A DNA stretch of 64,000 nucleotides from Acidipropionibacterium virtanenii (GCF_003325455.1 NZ_CP025198.1:1550001-1614000), one strand, 5' to 3'. Positions 49,501-59,304 are shown, numbered from the stretch's first letter. Notes: generated by a model not told the origin, from the letters alone. A program made the numbers and translations.

Positions 49501-49792
49501 CCTGGAGGACCCCGACGACCCCGGGATCCAGGTCGTCGTGGACTGGAAGACGTCGGCCCCGAACACTGCCGATCCGGTCCAGCTCTCGGTCTACCGGCTC
49601 GCCTGGGCGGGCTCGACCGGAGTGCCGCTGGAGCGGGTCCGTGCCGCCTTCCACCATGTCGGGGCGAACCGGACGGTGGCGGCCGAACCCCTCCTGAGCC
49701 TGGCGGAGCTGGCCCGGGTGCTGGAGGCTCCTCAGCCGTCGGTGGACTCCGCCGGCCCGGGGGCCGACCGGTCTCTAAGCTCGGAGGGGTGA
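46568..49792 (+). CDS. adnB: AdnB subunit of the AdnAB helicase-nuclease
   Basis: A 1074-residue UvrD-like helicase with an intact Walker A, GAGTGKTT (residues 37-44), DExx box VVLLDEYQDTSSAQA, GDPLQAIYGWRGA, TVHGAKGLEWP and a C-terminal nuclease GRLDAVLED...VVVDWKTS. It is the catalytically dominant motor in characterised AdnAB. Here it would have to be, because AdnA has lost the phosphate-loop Lys. Its start and stop overlap its neighbours (ATGA with adnA, GTGA with nudC). Confidence 0.93.
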   Translation: MTITGPEQVRDLLGIPFSDEQLEVIGAPLEPEVVIAGAGTGKTTVMAARVVWLVTSGQVRADQVLGLTFTRKATAELADRIDSALRTAGALDEGRAGATVATYDGFAASLVDEYGAWDGIDPGARLITRARCHQLALEVVRELADPPVMAERLTPVSIAGAIVGLSDQMGAHLVDADRVREADSRWRSQLDAAPPRKNGGPYADVLAALGTVDEREELLGLVERYQQLKESHRLVEYADRMAQAAHLAAHRREVGRDLRERFAVVLLDEYQDTSSAQASLLIGLFTGPDPRRGLGHPVTAVGDPLQAIYGWRGAAASNILSFSRQFPRAGADGSPEPAITRTLLTNRRSGTRILDCANDISAQLRGSAAVSGLVGALRAPQDTRAGLVACQGHLSWPRECAWVADTLVEAHERGRIGSWSQAAVLVRRNSDVADLHAALAGRQIPVLIANLSGLLQLPDIALVVAHLRVLADRRDDQAWATLLAAPRFGLAPADLAALSARARELARRRLAEDTAGDDPRGTGDAHPDAHLADAIADPGDLADRPGLRAAVSRLAGERRILAEHAVDGPDDLVLRTQQIVGLVDELAADDPGRARSRQSHLDALWTEIHGALTEDPDLTLTGVLAWLAAEEEFGDSLARSAPVGDDAVVISTVHGAKGLEWPMVMLPDMDAGVFPSAMAPDNHITRAAVLPAAVRGDAGTVPQPRSGSRSDLAGYKKELALEARGAEDRLGYVAATRARDLLIVSWHRWRPSASRARTPGAYAEAVAERLRGWGLAVVEPPDDDDPPAEISAGPTGTRWPQSADPERADRLADLVARIRSGRNADSRLPDDPAEAQTVARWREDAEILLAAERRRHQAGGPALPRGLTASQVVALHADRRRFMDQLRRPMPRPVMRGADIGTRFHEWVAEQLRPGGQEQLQLMDEEPARPAGTSDPVLERLKEAFRTSRWYGAKVLAVEEPFTLTVAGTVIRGRLDAVLEDPDDPGIQVVVDWKTSAPNTADPVQLSVYRLAWAGSTGVPLERVRAAFHHVGANRTVAAEPLLSLAELARVLEAPQPSVDSAGPGADRSLSSEG

Positions 49793-50733
49793 GACAGGAC
49801 ACATCCACCCTCATCGGTGAGCCGGTCATCGACCGATGCCATATGGACCGCGACGATCCCTCGGCCAACGCGGCCCGGTGGACCGATCCCGGAGCGCGCC
49901 TGCTGCGGATCGGCCGGCACGGGGAGGCGGCGCTGGCCGGTGACCTGTCCCGGCTTGCCACCGAGAGCCCTGCCGGACGGAGGGATCCCCAGCGTCAGCT
50001 CCTCATCGGGGAGGTGGCCGGCCGACCCTGGTTCGTCACCCGCGCCGATCCCGTCCCCGGCCCGGGGAGACGGGTCGCGCCGCTGCGGCAGTCGGATCTC
50101 CCGCCGGCCGAACGGGAGATCGTCTGGGCGGGCCTGGCGGCTCTGAACTGGCACGAGTCGGCGCCACTGTGCCCGCGCTGCCACGGCGTCACCGAGGCCT
50201 CGCAGGGCGGTCTGAGCAGGATCTGCACGGCCTGCGCGGCGGTGGTCTTCCCGCGCACGGACCCGGCGGTGATCTCGGCGGTCCTCGACGACCGCGACCG
50301 GATAGTGCTCGCCCGACAGCCCTCCTGGGAGCCCGGCAGGGTCTCGGTGCTCGCCGGATTCGTGGAGGCCGGGGAGGCCGCCGAACACGCCCTGGTGAGG
50401 GAGGTCGGTGAGGAGACGTCGCTGCGGGTCACCGCCGCTCGCTACATCTCCTCCCAGCCCTGGCCCTTCCCCAGGTCGCTGATGCTGGGATACGTGGCCC
50501 GGGCCGAGGGGGACATCGCGCTGTCGGACCACGAGCTGGCCGAGGCCGCCCACTACAGCAGGGACCAGGTGCGCGATCTCACGACGGCCGGCACCCTCAT
50601 CCTGCCCGCGCCGATGTCCATCGCCCGCAGCCTCGTCGACGGCTGGCTGGCCGATCGTCTTCCCGCCCCGGAATCAGGGGCCGATCTGTCCACCCCGCTG
50701 GGTCCGGAGATTCCAGATCCGTCCCAGCCCTGA
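49789..50733 (+). CDS. nudC: NAD(+) diphosphatase / NADH pyrophosphatase
   Basis: A 314-residue Nudix hydrolase. The Nudix box is GFVEAGEAAEHALVREVGEE with TSL. A zinc ribbon (CPRC and CTAC near residues 129-147) precedes it, and the NudC signature SQPWPFPRSLM follows. It cleaves NADH and can remove NAD caps from RNA. GTG 49789 overlaps the adnB stop (GTGA). The last 60 bases overlap the convergent recD gene. Confidence 0.95.
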   Translation: MRQDTSTLIGEPVIDRCHMDRDDPSANAARWTDPGARLLRIGRHGEAALAGDLSRLATESPAGRRDPQRQLLIGEVAGRPWFVTRADPVPGPGRRVAPLRQSDLPPAEREIVWAGLAALNWHESAPLCPRCHGVTEASQGGLSRICTACAAVVFPRTDPAVISAVLDDRDRIVLARQPSWEPGRVSVLAGFVEAGEAAEHALVREVGEETSLRVTAARYISSQPWPFPRSLMLGYVARAEGDIALSDHELAEAAHYSRDQVRDLTTAGTLILPAPMSIARSLVDGWLADRLPAPESGADLSTPLGPEIPDPSQP

Positions 50734-52536
50734 GCGGCGCAGCGACGGCTGGGCGACCGCTCTGACCACCGATTCCCGGGATCCGACCACCATGAGGCCC
50801 GCGCGGGCGCGGGTGATGGCGGTGTAGATCAGTTCACGGGTGAGCAGCGGCGACTCGGGAGGCGGGAGCACCACCGTCACCCGGTTGAACTGGGATCCCT
50901 GCGCCTTGTGGACAGTCATCGCCTGGAGGGGGCGCAGCGACGCCACCAGGGCGCAGGGCAGCCGGCGCGCCGCCCCGGAACCACTGGGCAGCACCACCGT
51001 GGGCACCGGGTCCTGGGAGACCACGACACCGCAGTCCCCGTTGTTGATCTCGAGCTGGCGCATGTTCCGGTTGACGATCACCGGCTCTCCGAGCACCCAC
51101 CGGCCCCGGCCCAGACCGGGCAGCACATCCGACAGGGCCGCGTCCAGCTGCCGGGACCAGGCCTCCACGCCGTAGGGCCCCTGGCGGTGGGCGCACAGCA
51201 ACCGGTGCTCGTCAACCAACCCCAGCGCGGTGACGTCGTCGGACAGGTCGACCGCCTCCACCATCCTGGAGGCGACGGAGCGCACCTGACCAGCCACCCC
51301 TGGCAGGCTCTCCAGCGCGACGGTGGCCGCGTCGACGCCGACGAACCGCACCGACGGATCCTCGGCCTCCAGCACGTCCAGCGCCGCCTCATGGTCGCCG
51401 CGACGCACCGCCTCGGCGAGCCGGGCGATCGCCCCGCCGGAGCGGTGATTGCTGGTGAGGGTGGTGACCGGGAGCCGATCCGGGCCCAGATCGGCCGCCG
51501 AGGCCACGACATCGGTCAGGACGCTGCCGGCGTCGACCGATACCAGCTGGCCCGGATCGCCGACCAGTACCAGCCTCGTCGACGGGCCGATCGCCTCGAG
51601 CAGCCGGGCGGCCATCGGCAGGGACAGCATCGACGCCTCGTCGACGATCACCACACCGGCGGCCAGGGGATCGTGGCGTCCGTGGCTGAACCCCCGGCCC
51701 GGCCCTCTGGACCCGAGCAGCGAGTGGACAGTGGTGGCCTCGACCGCCGGTGGACGGATGGCCGCGGGCAGACCGACGGAGACCTCGGCGACAGCGTCGC
51801 GAAGCCGGGCCGCCGCCTTGCCGCTGGGGGCGGCCAGGCGGACCGGCCCCGGATCCCCCAGGGCACGTCGCAGAACCGCCAGGATCGCGCAGACGGTGGT
51901 CGTCTTACCCGTTCCTGGGCCTCCGGCCAGGATGCTGAGGCGACGTCTGCAGGCCTGTTCCGAAGCCCGGATCTGGGCCGGATCCAGGACCGTCCCCGTC
52001 TCGGCCAGGGCCAGATCCACCGCCCTCACCGCTGCCTCGACGGCGCTGCCGTCGAGACCCGCGGGCGGATCCTCGGCCAGCGCGGCCGTCAGGGCGGCGA
52101 CCTGCTGCTCGTCCTGCCAGTACCGCTCAGGGTGCAGCAGGCCGTCATCGAGTCTCAGGGCGCGCCGGTTGGGCGGTGTCATCGGGCCCGCGACCGCCGG
52201 GCTGGCGTCCAGCTCGGCGAGCCACCGATCGGGATCGGGCCATTCCAGTTCGCCGAACTCGGTGGCGGCCGCGAGTTCGGCGGGCCCGGCGCTGGCCATC
52301 ACGGCCGGGTCGAGGATCTGCTGGGTGACCTGTTCGCGGATGGTCGCGGGATCCATCTGGACCGATCCCAGGCGCAGCTCCCGGACCGTCAGGGCCGCGG
52401 CCAGCTCGACATCGGGGGAGGATTCCCCGCCGGCCCGGCAGACAAGCCTGGCCAGGTGGACGTCGGCGGCCTCCAGCACCCCGGCCCGGCAGAACGGGAC
52501 CAGGACGCCCGCGGCCACCGGGATCAGATCAGGCAT
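50674..52536 (-). CDS. recD: Exodeoxyribonuclease V alpha subunit RecD
   Basis: A 620-residue SF1B 5'-3' helicase of RecBCD. Walker A is LAGGPGTGKTTT near residue 210, Walker B VVIVDEASMLSLPMA, then VGDPGQLVSVDAGSVL and the C-terminal TVHKAQGSQFNRV and TAITRARAGL. An N-terminal RecB-binding region is present. It overlaps the end of recB by eight bases, and its 3' end overlaps nudC by 60 bases in antisense. Confidence 0.94.
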   Translation of the reverse strand: MPDLIPVAAGVLVPFCRAGVLEAADVHLARLVCRAGGESSPDVELAAALTVRELRLGSVQMDPATIREQVTQQILDPAVMASAGPAELAAATEFGELEWPDPDRWLAELDASPAVAGPMTPPNRRALRLDDGLLHPERYWQDEQQVAALTAALAEDPPAGLDGSAVEAAVRAVDLALAETGTVLDPAQIRASEQACRRRLSILAGGPGTGKTTTVCAILAVLRRALGDPGPVRLAAPSGKAAARLRDAVAEVSVGLPAAIRPPAVEATTVHSLLGSRGPGRGFSHGRHDPLAAGVVIVDEASMLSLPMAARLLEAIGPSTRLVLVGDPGQLVSVDAGSVLTDVVASAADLGPDRLPVTTLTSNHRSGGAIARLAEAVRRGDHEAALDVLEAEDPSVRFVGVDAATVALESLPGVAGQVRSVASRMVEAVDLSDDVTALGLVDEHRLLCAHRQGPYGVEAWSRQLDAALSDVLPGLGRGRWVLGEPVIVNRNMRQLEINNGDCGVVVSQDPVPTVVLPSGSGAARRLPCALVASLRPLQAMTVHKAQGSQFNRVTVVLPPPESPLLTRELIYTAITRARAGLMVVGSRESVVRAVAQPSLRRSGLGRIWNLRTQRGGQIGP

Positions 52537-55500
52537 CGATCCTCCCGGAGGCCGAGAGGAGGTCGCTGACCCGCACCACCAGCGCCGCCGAGGGGTACCA
52601 GCTGAACACCCCGGCGGGCATCCCCTGCTCGGGCGCCGGGCTGCCGGTCATACCGCGCACGAACAGGTAGCCGACCCCGCCGAGGTGACGGGAGGGGTCG
52701 TATCCGCGCAGCCGGGACTTCAGCATCCGGTGGAGGGCGGCGCTGTAGAGGACCGCCTGGAGGGGGTAGTGCGAATCGATCATGAGCTGCGTCATCGCCT
52801 CCTGGTCGTAATGGTCGGGACGCAGCGGCCGGCCCGCGGGCAGGGGCACCCGATTGGTCTTGTAGTCGACGACGATGTGCCGGCCGTCGGGCAGCCGCAG
52901 TACCGCGTCGATCGACCCGGTGAGGAATCCGCAGAGCATCCGTGGCGCGGCCGGGGACTCCGCCAGCACCTGGCCGTATCCCGCCAGCGGGTCGTCGTGC
53001 GGCACCAGGGCGGGGTCGCTGAAGGCGCCGGCCAGATCCGCCAGGGTCGCGGCTCCACTCGACCGGTCGGCCATCGACAGTTCGAATCCGAGCTCGGCGA
53101 GCCGGTTCCCCGGGCCGATGTCGCACAGCCGGCGCCCGGAGGCGAGGGTGCCCAGATCGGTCCGCATCACCGCGGCCAGCCCCTCGCTCAGCTGCGAGAC
53201 GTCCACTCCGGGAAGCGGTGCCGAGGCCATCACCAGCCGGGTCTGTTCGGCGACGTCGTCGTCGAGCCCTCGGGATACCGGCCGGACCCGTTCCAGGACG
53301 GCATGCACCAGGGTGCCGAAGGCCGTCCCACCAGGCATGGCGCACAGCCCCTCCGGAGAGGCTCCGGACTCGGAACCGGAGGGACTGGGGCCGGAGGGGC
53401 CGGGGAAGGCAGGGTCGTCGTCGGGTTCATCGAACCCACCGGTGGTCACGACGCCGCCCGGCGCGGTGTGCATCCCGGCGGTGAGTCCGGAGTAGGAGGT
53501 CCTGACCCAGTCCCGGTCCACGTCACGGGCCAGAGTCCGCGGTGCGCCGGCGGTCACGGTCTGGTCATCGGCGCTCAGATGCAGCCGACGCTGGCGGCGC
53601 ACCGGTACGACCTCGACGGACTCATCGAGCCAGCCGAGCCGGTAAGGGTCGATCCGGCCGGTGCCGGGCCCGGGGGTCGCGGGGGCCGAGTGGTCGAATG
53701 CGAGGAGGCGGTGCAGGGCCGACCCCCCGTGCTGACGCCTCACCGGCGTCCACCACAGGCGCAGCGCCGAACGGGCACGGGTCATCGCCACATAGAGGGT
53801 GCGCAGGTCCTCGGCCATCTCGTCGGCGCGGTGCGCGCTCCAGACCCTCTCCCGGGCCGGCCCCTGACCGCCCAGATCCAGCAGCCGGTGATCGCCGTCG
53901 TGCCACAGCAGCGGGTCGCCACGGTCCTTGGGTATCCAGCTCCGTGCCGCGTCGGGCAGCAGCACCACCGGGAAGCCGAGCCCCTTCGCCTGGTGGATCG
54001 TCATGATCGCGATCGCACGACGGTCGGTCTCCAGGCGACGGGGCGCCTCGTCCGAGCCCGCGGCCTCCTGGTCGCGGATCCAGTCGGCCACCCGTCCGGG
54101 AGTCCGGATGGTCGCGATGCGCCGGATCGATGCGGCTCCGGTGCTCATCGCCTCGTCGGCGATCTCGGCGACCTGCCGCAGATCGGTCACATAGCGCTCC
54201 CCGCCACGATCGCGCAGGATGGCGGCGAGTATGCCCGGCCGGTGCAGCGCCTCGTCGATCACTCCCCGGACGCCGAGATCGGGCCAACGCCGCGCCCAGG
54301 AACCGAGCCGGACCGCCAGTTCGGGACGCACCGGCGAGCTGGGGGCCATGAGTCCGGCCGGCGTGCCCCCGCCGAGCGGTGATAGGGCCAGCCGGGCCAC
54401 CACTGGCGGGTCCGGCCGTTCGAGGCCGTCGAGCAGGTCGGCCAGGTCGGCGGCCGCGGGGGACCGCCAGACCGAGCCCGCCCCGGTGAACACGGTCGGG
54501 ACGCCGGCCCCTGCCAGGGCCTGCTGGATCTGCGCCCCGCGTCGCCGGGTGCGCACCAGCACCGCGATGTCACGGGGTTCCAAGGGCCGGTCACCGCCCG
54601 AATCGGTCCACGTCGAGCCCCCCTCCAGCATCATCACGACCTGGTTGACGAGATCCTGCTCCACCAGGCGGTCGGCCTCATCGGGCTTCAGCGCGGACGG
54701 CCCCTCCTGCTCGATGCAGCGCAGCTGGACCGGTCGCGACCAGTCGTAGCGGCGGGCGCCGGAGACCGGACCGCGGATCCGTGACCGCCGATGCCAGGCG
54801 GTGACCGGTCCCAGATGGATGCGCGGGCCGCCCAGCAGGGCCGGGCCGAAGAGCCGCGAGATCCCCTCGACCACCGGCGCGTCGGCACGCCGGTTGACGG
54901 TGAGTGCCAGCACCCGGTCGACCGCCCCCACGGCGTCCAGGTAGGCGTGGATGTCGGCTCCTCGGAAAGCATAGATCGACTGTTTCGGATCGCCGATGAG
55001 CCACAGGTCCACCCGGCCGCGGAATGCCCGGTCCAGAACCCGCCACTGGAGAGGGTCGGTGTCCTGGAACTCGTCGACCAGCACCAGGCGGAATCGTGAC
55101 GCCAGTGCCCTCGCCGCGTCGGCGCCCCGCCCGGGATCGTCGAGGGCCGCCGCCAGGTCGGCGATGAGGTCGTCGAAGGTGTGGCGTCCCGCGGCGCGGC
55201 GGCGCCGGATCGACTCCCGGCGGACGGCCTGGGCCCAGGCCAGGCGGGCCGCCGATGCGGCGGAGGCCTCGGCCTGGCTCAGCGAGACATCCGGGTGGGT
55301 CACCGCCGCCTGCTGGCCCAGACGCAGCCAGGGGGCGGGTGCGGGGGGAGCGGCGTCGTCCAGGTGGATGCGCAGGAACAGGTCGCGCCCGACCTGGTCG
55401 GCCAGGGCCGAGGGGTCGGGCAGCAGCTGCGAGGTGGGGTCGTGATCGGCCAGCACGCCGAGCTCCGCCAGCATCCGGGCCGAGAATTCATGGGTGGTGG

Positions 55501-55897
55501 TGATCGTGGCGTCCTCGAAGCCGGCGACCGCGCGATCGAGGCGCCGGGTCATCTCGGCCCGCTGCCGGTCGTCGGCGCTGCCCAGCAGACCATCCAGCTC
55601 ATCGGTGGGCTCGCGATCGCCGGCGAGCAGGGAGCGGCAGCCGACCAGGCGGGCATGCACCCTCGCCCGCAGCTCGCGGGCGGCCGATCGGTTGAAGGTC
55701 ACCAGCAGAACCTGGCCGATCCTCACCTGACCGCTGGCGATCGCCCTGGCGACGATGGCGGCGATGGTCCACGTCTTGCCCGTCCCCGCACTGGCCTCGA
55801 GCAGGGTGGTACCGCGGGGCAGGTCGGCGGCGATGTCGAAGACGACGGTGTCCGACGAGGATGTGACGTCGTCCCCCGGTCGTGCCTGCGGGCTCAC
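52529..55897 (-). CDS. recB: Exodeoxyribonuclease V beta subunit RecB
   Basis: A 1122-residue SF1A helicase-nuclease. Walker A is EASAGTGKTWTIAAI near residue 26; the DExx box is LVLVDEFQDTDPLQW; GDPKQSIYAFRGAD and IHQAKGLGFPVVLLP follow. The C-terminal nuclease carries GSIDAVLRLPDGRHIVVDYKTN, so cleavage activity looks intact. GTG 55897 overlaps the recC stop (GTGA) and places the Walker motif at the usual distance. The open frame continuing upstream to 56308 is antisense-frame noise over recC. Confidence 0.94.
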   Translation of the reverse strand: MSPQARPGDDVTSSSDTVVFDIAADLPRGTTLLEASAGTGKTWTIAAIVARAIASGQVRIGQVLLVTFNRSAARELRARVHARLVGCRSLLAGDREPTDELDGLLGSADDRQRAEMTRRLDRAVAGFEDATITTTHEFSARMLAELGVLADHDPTSQLLPDPSALADQVGRDLFLRIHLDDAAPPAPAPWLRLGQQAAVTHPDVSLSQAEASAASAARLAWAQAVRRESIRRRRAAGRHTFDDLIADLAAALDDPGRGADAARALASRFRLVLVDEFQDTDPLQWRVLDRAFRGRVDLWLIGDPKQSIYAFRGADIHAYLDAVGAVDRVLALTVNRRADAPVVEGISRLFGPALLGGPRIHLGPVTAWHRRSRIRGPVSGARRYDWSRPVQLRCIEQEGPSALKPDEADRLVEQDLVNQVVMMLEGGSTWTDSGGDRPLEPRDIAVLVRTRRRGAQIQQALAGAGVPTVFTGAGSVWRSPAAADLADLLDGLERPDPPVVARLALSPLGGGTPAGLMAPSSPVRPELAVRLGSWARRWPDLGVRGVIDEALHRPGILAAILRDRGGERYVTDLRQVAEIADEAMSTGAASIRRIATIRTPGRVADWIRDQEAAGSDEAPRRLETDRRAIAIMTIHQAKGLGFPVVLLPDAARSWIPKDRGDPLLWHDGDHRLLDLGGQGPARERVWSAHRADEMAEDLRTLYVAMTRARSALRLWWTPVRRQHGGSALHRLLAFDHSAPATPGPGTGRIDPYRLGWLDESVEVVPVRRQRRLHLSADDQTVTAGAPRTLARDVDRDWVRTSYSGLTAGMHTAPGGVVTTGGFDEPDDDPAFPGPSGPSPSGSESGASPEGLCAMPGGTAFGTLVHAVLERVRPVSRGLDDDVAEQTRLVMASAPLPGVDVSQLSEGLAAVMRTDLGTLASGRRLCDIGPGNRLAELGFELSMADRSSGAATLADLAGAFSDPALVPHDDPLAGYGQVLAESPAAPRMLCGFLTGSIDAVLRLPDGRHIVVDYKTNRVPLPAGRPLRPDHYDQEAMTQLMIDSHYPLQAVLYSAALHRMLKSRLRGYDPSRHLGGVGYLFVRGMTGSPAPEQGMPAGVFSWYPSAALVVRVSDLLSASGRIDA

Positions 55898-58800
55898 CGG
55901 GAGCCCCCCGATGAGGCCGCCATCAGCGGTTCGAGGAGCCAGCAGGAGAGGTCCTCGGCGCTGGTGCCCAGGCCGATGCAGGCGTCGCGCCAGCTCTGTT
56001 CGGAGTCGTCGAGGAAGACCGCCCAGTCGGCATCGTGATCCCGTCCCCATTGCACGCCCACCCCGCTGCGCCCGGTGGCCCAGTCGGAGGAGGGGCCGCG
56101 GACCAGGCCCGCCACCACCGCGGCGGTACGAAGCGGGAGAGGGACGAGCTGCTGGCCCGACCACCAGGCGAGCCGGGCCAGGCCGGCCAGCAGCTCGGTC
56201 GCGCGTTCGGCGCCGGGCGCGGTCAGCACCCTCGCCGGCGAGTTGGACGCCAGTACCCCGTGCCAGGGACCGGTGGCGCAGGCACTCACGGCGAGAAGCT
56301 CGATCCACAGCGCCAGCAGGTCACGGGCCGAGGCCCTCGACGCCGTGGTGCGCACGACCGCACGGTCCCAGACCTGGACCAGATCCTCGAGGCGCAACGG
56401 CCGGTCGGGATCGGCGAGGGCTCCGTCAGGGAAGCTCAGTGGCGCCACGGCGCCGCCGCGCAGCTCCAGATCCACGCGCACCAGGTCGGGGGTCGAGCGG
56501 CCGCGCGCCCGCTGCGCCTCGGAGAGGACGGCGGCGGCCCGCTCGGCCTGACTGCGCAGCGGAGACAGCCCCAGCTCGCCCGGAGGGGTGGATCCCCTGA
56601 GGCGCTCCGCGGTGAGGGCCTCGGCCTGGGAGGCGCCCGACTCCAGATCTGCCAGCAGCCGGGCCCGGACCCCGTAGCCGTCCAGCGCATTGAGTTCCAG
56701 GGGGAGCTCCCCGGTCGCCTCCTGGCGCCAGGACCGGGTGTCAGTGCCGAGGCGGGTACGCAGCAGTGCCCGGGCCGGATGCCCCAGGATCGCCGCGAGG
56801 TCGGCCGGCGAGTAGATCCCCGTGGACAGATCGTGAGGAGGCGGCAGAAGGGTGCGGCGGGAGACTTGTTCCGGGACGGATGCGACAGGGTCGGGCATCA
56901 TGACCGGGTCGAAACTGCGCCATGACGGTCCCGCCGGCGCAGCGCCCGCGGGATGCTCGGCCGGGGAGAAGGGTTGGAGACCATGTCTGACGGTGACGTC
57001 GGCGGGGCAGACTCCCGCGTCGCACAGGGCCGAGTCCAGAGTGGTCGAGAAGGGGCCGGGCAGCATGACGGCGTTGGTCACCGGGTCGAGGGTCTGGCGC
57101 ACCACGACGAGGCGTCGTCGCGCTGAGGCGAGGGCGTCCAGGAGGAGTTGGCGGCCCAGTGCCGCGGGGTCCTGTTCGGGGTCGTCGGCGAGGTTCAGTC
57201 CGGGGAACTCGCCGGTGGGCAGGGGGGCGGTGTCGGGATCGGCGAGCACCACGACGGCATGCCCGATGCCGTCCAGATCGGCCGGCGCGCAGACCTGAAC
57301 GGCCCCGCTGAACCAGGCGGGCCGGGTGCGGCTGGTGGCGCGGCTCTCCAGAATGTCGGCGATCCTCTCCCGGCCGACGACCGCGCCCGGGCACGCCGTC
57401 GCGAGCTCCGACAGGCAGCCGACGGTCGCGGGACCGGCCCAGGGCTCGTCGGGGGAGTCGGTGATCTCCTCGACGATCCGGGACACCCGCCCTGACCACT
57501 GGTCCAGGGAGGTCGGCTCGGCGGTGTCCAGAAGTGCCCTGCGGATTCGCGAGACGAGTTCGGCGAGGCGTCCCACCAGGTCGATGTCGGCCGAGCCGAT
57601 GCCCTCCATGGGAGTCACCGTAGCCAGCCATCCCGGCGGGGTGGAGGCCATGGCCGCCCCCAGCAGCATGCGCTCGATCCCGGCGAGCCAGGTCGACTGC
57701 CGGACCCTGGGCAGTCCGGCGGAGGCTCGTGAACCGGCGTCGACCCCCCAGCGGATCCCGGAGTCCTCCACCAGCCGGGCGATGGTCATCAGATCCTCGG
57801 AGGAGAACCGGAACCTCCGGGAGACCGCCGGCAGCGCGCACAGATCGATCAGGTCGGCACTGGTGGCCCGGGCCCGGCCCAGTCGCAGCACGGTCAGCAC
57901 CGCCTCGGCCGCAGGATTGGGACGCTCGGGCGCCGTGGCGGCGACCCGGATCCGTCGTCCGGGATGCTGGGAGGCGCCCGCACCGGGATCTCCTGCCGCG
58001 GTGAGCCCGGTCAGCAGGCCCGGGAGCCCGCTGCCCGGAGCACAGATCACCAGCAGATCGCGTGGTTCCAGGTCCGTCATGTCGGCGAGTGCGTCGCACA
58101 GCACATCGCGGATCACCTCGGCCTGCCGGTCCGGGCCATGGCAGTCGTGGACGACGACGGTGCGATCGGGTGCGGGGCCGTCGGGTGCGCAGTCGCGGCC
58201 GGGTCTGCCGGCGACGCCGTCCCGGAGCCGGTCGAGCAGGGTGTCGCGCGAGGCCCGTCGTCCTTCAGCGTCGACGGCCCGGCAGGGGCGTGTCGCCAGG
58301 ACGCGGGTCCATCCGGCCGCCCCGGCCGGGCGCACCCGGTCGAAGGCGGCCCAGGGGCGCGCGGTGGGGCCCTCCTCCGAGGCGGCGGAGTGGTCGAGAT
58401 GGATCACGGTGGTGGTGATCCTCGCGCTCAGCGCGGCCGCGAGTTCGCGATCTGTCGGGCTGGTCGACGCCGCGGCGAGCCACAGACAGCTCCGCCAGGG
58501 CGGAGCGCAGGTCGAGACGGCGTCGAGAAGCATCCGGTGTCGCTCCAGCGGATCGGTCCGGCCGACATCCTGCTGGGCAAGGTGCCGCCACAGGGGCGCC
58601 CACCAGAGATGGCCCGGATCCAGGGCAGTTCCGTCCGGGAGGGTGTCGCGCCCGCGCGACCAGCCCGCGAGCATGTCCGGCCACCGCCCTGCGATCCTCA
58701 GCAGGGAGGTGGCGGTCTGGCGGGCCAGGTCCCAGCCGGGGGAGGCGACCCCGGACTCGCCCAGTCGGGTCAGGTGGGCATGCACCGCATCGAGCCAGGG

Positions 58801-59169
58801 CTCCGGGCCGCTCTCGATCACCCCGGCGATCCTCAGCGCCAGGGAGTCGGCCCGCCACGGATCGCCGTGCTCCGGCAGGCCGAGAAGCCTGCCCTCTAGA
58901 TCGTGGCGCAACTGCGACGGGGTGCAGCCGGCCATGCCGACGGCCACGCCGTGCCGGAGGGCCACCTGCTGGGACAGGGCCAACGAGTGGGCCCGCGAGG
59001 GGACCACCAGCAGCGGCAACGAGAACGGATCCTCGGTCGGTCCGGACAGCACCTCGACCGCCGTCGAGACGACCTGCTCCCAGTCGGAGGCCACGACGAG
59101 CCGCGCTCCCGCCCCGCCGGCGGGCGCTCCCTCGCCGGTGGCCTGCAGTCGAGCTGCGGTGGTACTCAT
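55894..59169 (-). CDS. recC: Exodeoxyribonuclease V gamma subunit RecC
   Basis: A 1091-residue RecC, the subunit that holds the strands and in E. coli recognises Chi. Family marks include LLVVPSRAHSLALSQQVALRHGVA, VHDCHGPDRQAEVIRDVL, LVICAPG and the RecC-specific SGIRWGVDAG. Helicase motifs are degenerate, as always in RecC. It opens the recCBD operon; ATG 59169 has GTGAGGAGG just upstream. What Chi sequence it reads cannot be predicted. Confidence 0.93.
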   Translation of the reverse strand: MSTTAARLQATGEGAPAGGAGARLVVASDWEQVVSTAVEVLSGPTEDPFSLPLLVVPSRAHSLALSQQVALRHGVAVGMAGCTPSQLRHDLEGRLLGLPEHGDPWRADSLALRIAGVIESGPEPWLDAVHAHLTRLGESGVASPGWDLARQTATSLLRIAGRWPDMLAGWSRGRDTLPDGTALDPGHLWWAPLWRHLAQQDVGRTDPLERHRMLLDAVSTCAPPWRSCLWLAAASTSPTDRELAAALSARITTTVIHLDHSAASEEGPTARPWAAFDRVRPAGAAGWTRVLATRPCRAVDAEGRRASRDTLLDRLRDGVAGRPGRDCAPDGPAPDRTVVVHDCHGPDRQAEVIRDVLCDALADMTDLEPRDLLVICAPGSGLPGLLTGLTAAGDPGAGASQHPGRRIRVAATAPERPNPAAEAVLTVLRLGRARATSADLIDLCALPAVSRRFRFSSEDLMTIARLVEDSGIRWGVDAGSRASAGLPRVRQSTWLAGIERMLLGAAMASTPPGWLATVTPMEGIGSADIDLVGRLAELVSRIRRALLDTAEPTSLDQWSGRVSRIVEEITDSPDEPWAGPATVGCLSELATACPGAVVGRERIADILESRATSRTRPAWFSGAVQVCAPADLDGIGHAVVVLADPDTAPLPTGEFPGLNLADDPEQDPAALGRQLLLDALASARRRLVVVRQTLDPVTNAVMLPGPFSTTLDSALCDAGVCPADVTVRHGLQPFSPAEHPAGAAPAGPSWRSFDPVMMPDPVASVPEQVSRRTLLPPPHDLSTGIYSPADLAAILGHPARALLRTRLGTDTRSWRQEATGELPLELNALDGYGVRARLLADLESGASQAEALTAERLRGSTPPGELGLSPLRSQAERAAAVLSEAQRARGRSTPDLVRVDLELRGGAVAPLSFPDGALADPDRPLRLEDLVQVWDRAVVRTTASRASARDLLALWIELLAVSACATGPWHGVLASNSPARVLTAPGAERATELLAGLARLAWWSGQQLVPLPLRTAAVVAGLVRGPSSDWATGRSGVGVQWGRDHDADWAVFLDDSEQSWRDACIGLGTSAEDLSCWLLEPLMAASSGGSR

Positions 59170-59240
59170 CGTGCCTCCTCACAGGATTCCGGGTGGGGAC
59201 GGTCGTCGTGCGGCACCCGACGACGCGTGGTCCATGAAGG

Positions 59241-59296
59241 ACGATAGCGTCCGTGACCGACAGCCGGGGCGGGGCGTCGGCCGGGGCACCTAGAGT
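59241..59296. promoter_or_regulatory. Divergent recC / uvrD2 promoter region
   Basis: On the minus strand TATCGT (59241-59246) is a candidate -10 for recCBD. On the plus strand TAGAGT (59291-59296) lies eight bases before a GTG in the uvrD2 frame. The spacer is only about 45 bases, so the two promoters are close enough to influence each other. No LexA-type SOS box is visible. Confidence 0.45.
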
Positions 59297-59304
59297 CTGT
59301 GGAC

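Noticed and set aside
55898-56308. A 137-residue N-terminal extension of RecB
   Set aside because: The extension lies within recC in another frame and is Arg/Gly-rich without homology. GTG 55897, overlapping the recC stop, gives a normal RecB start.
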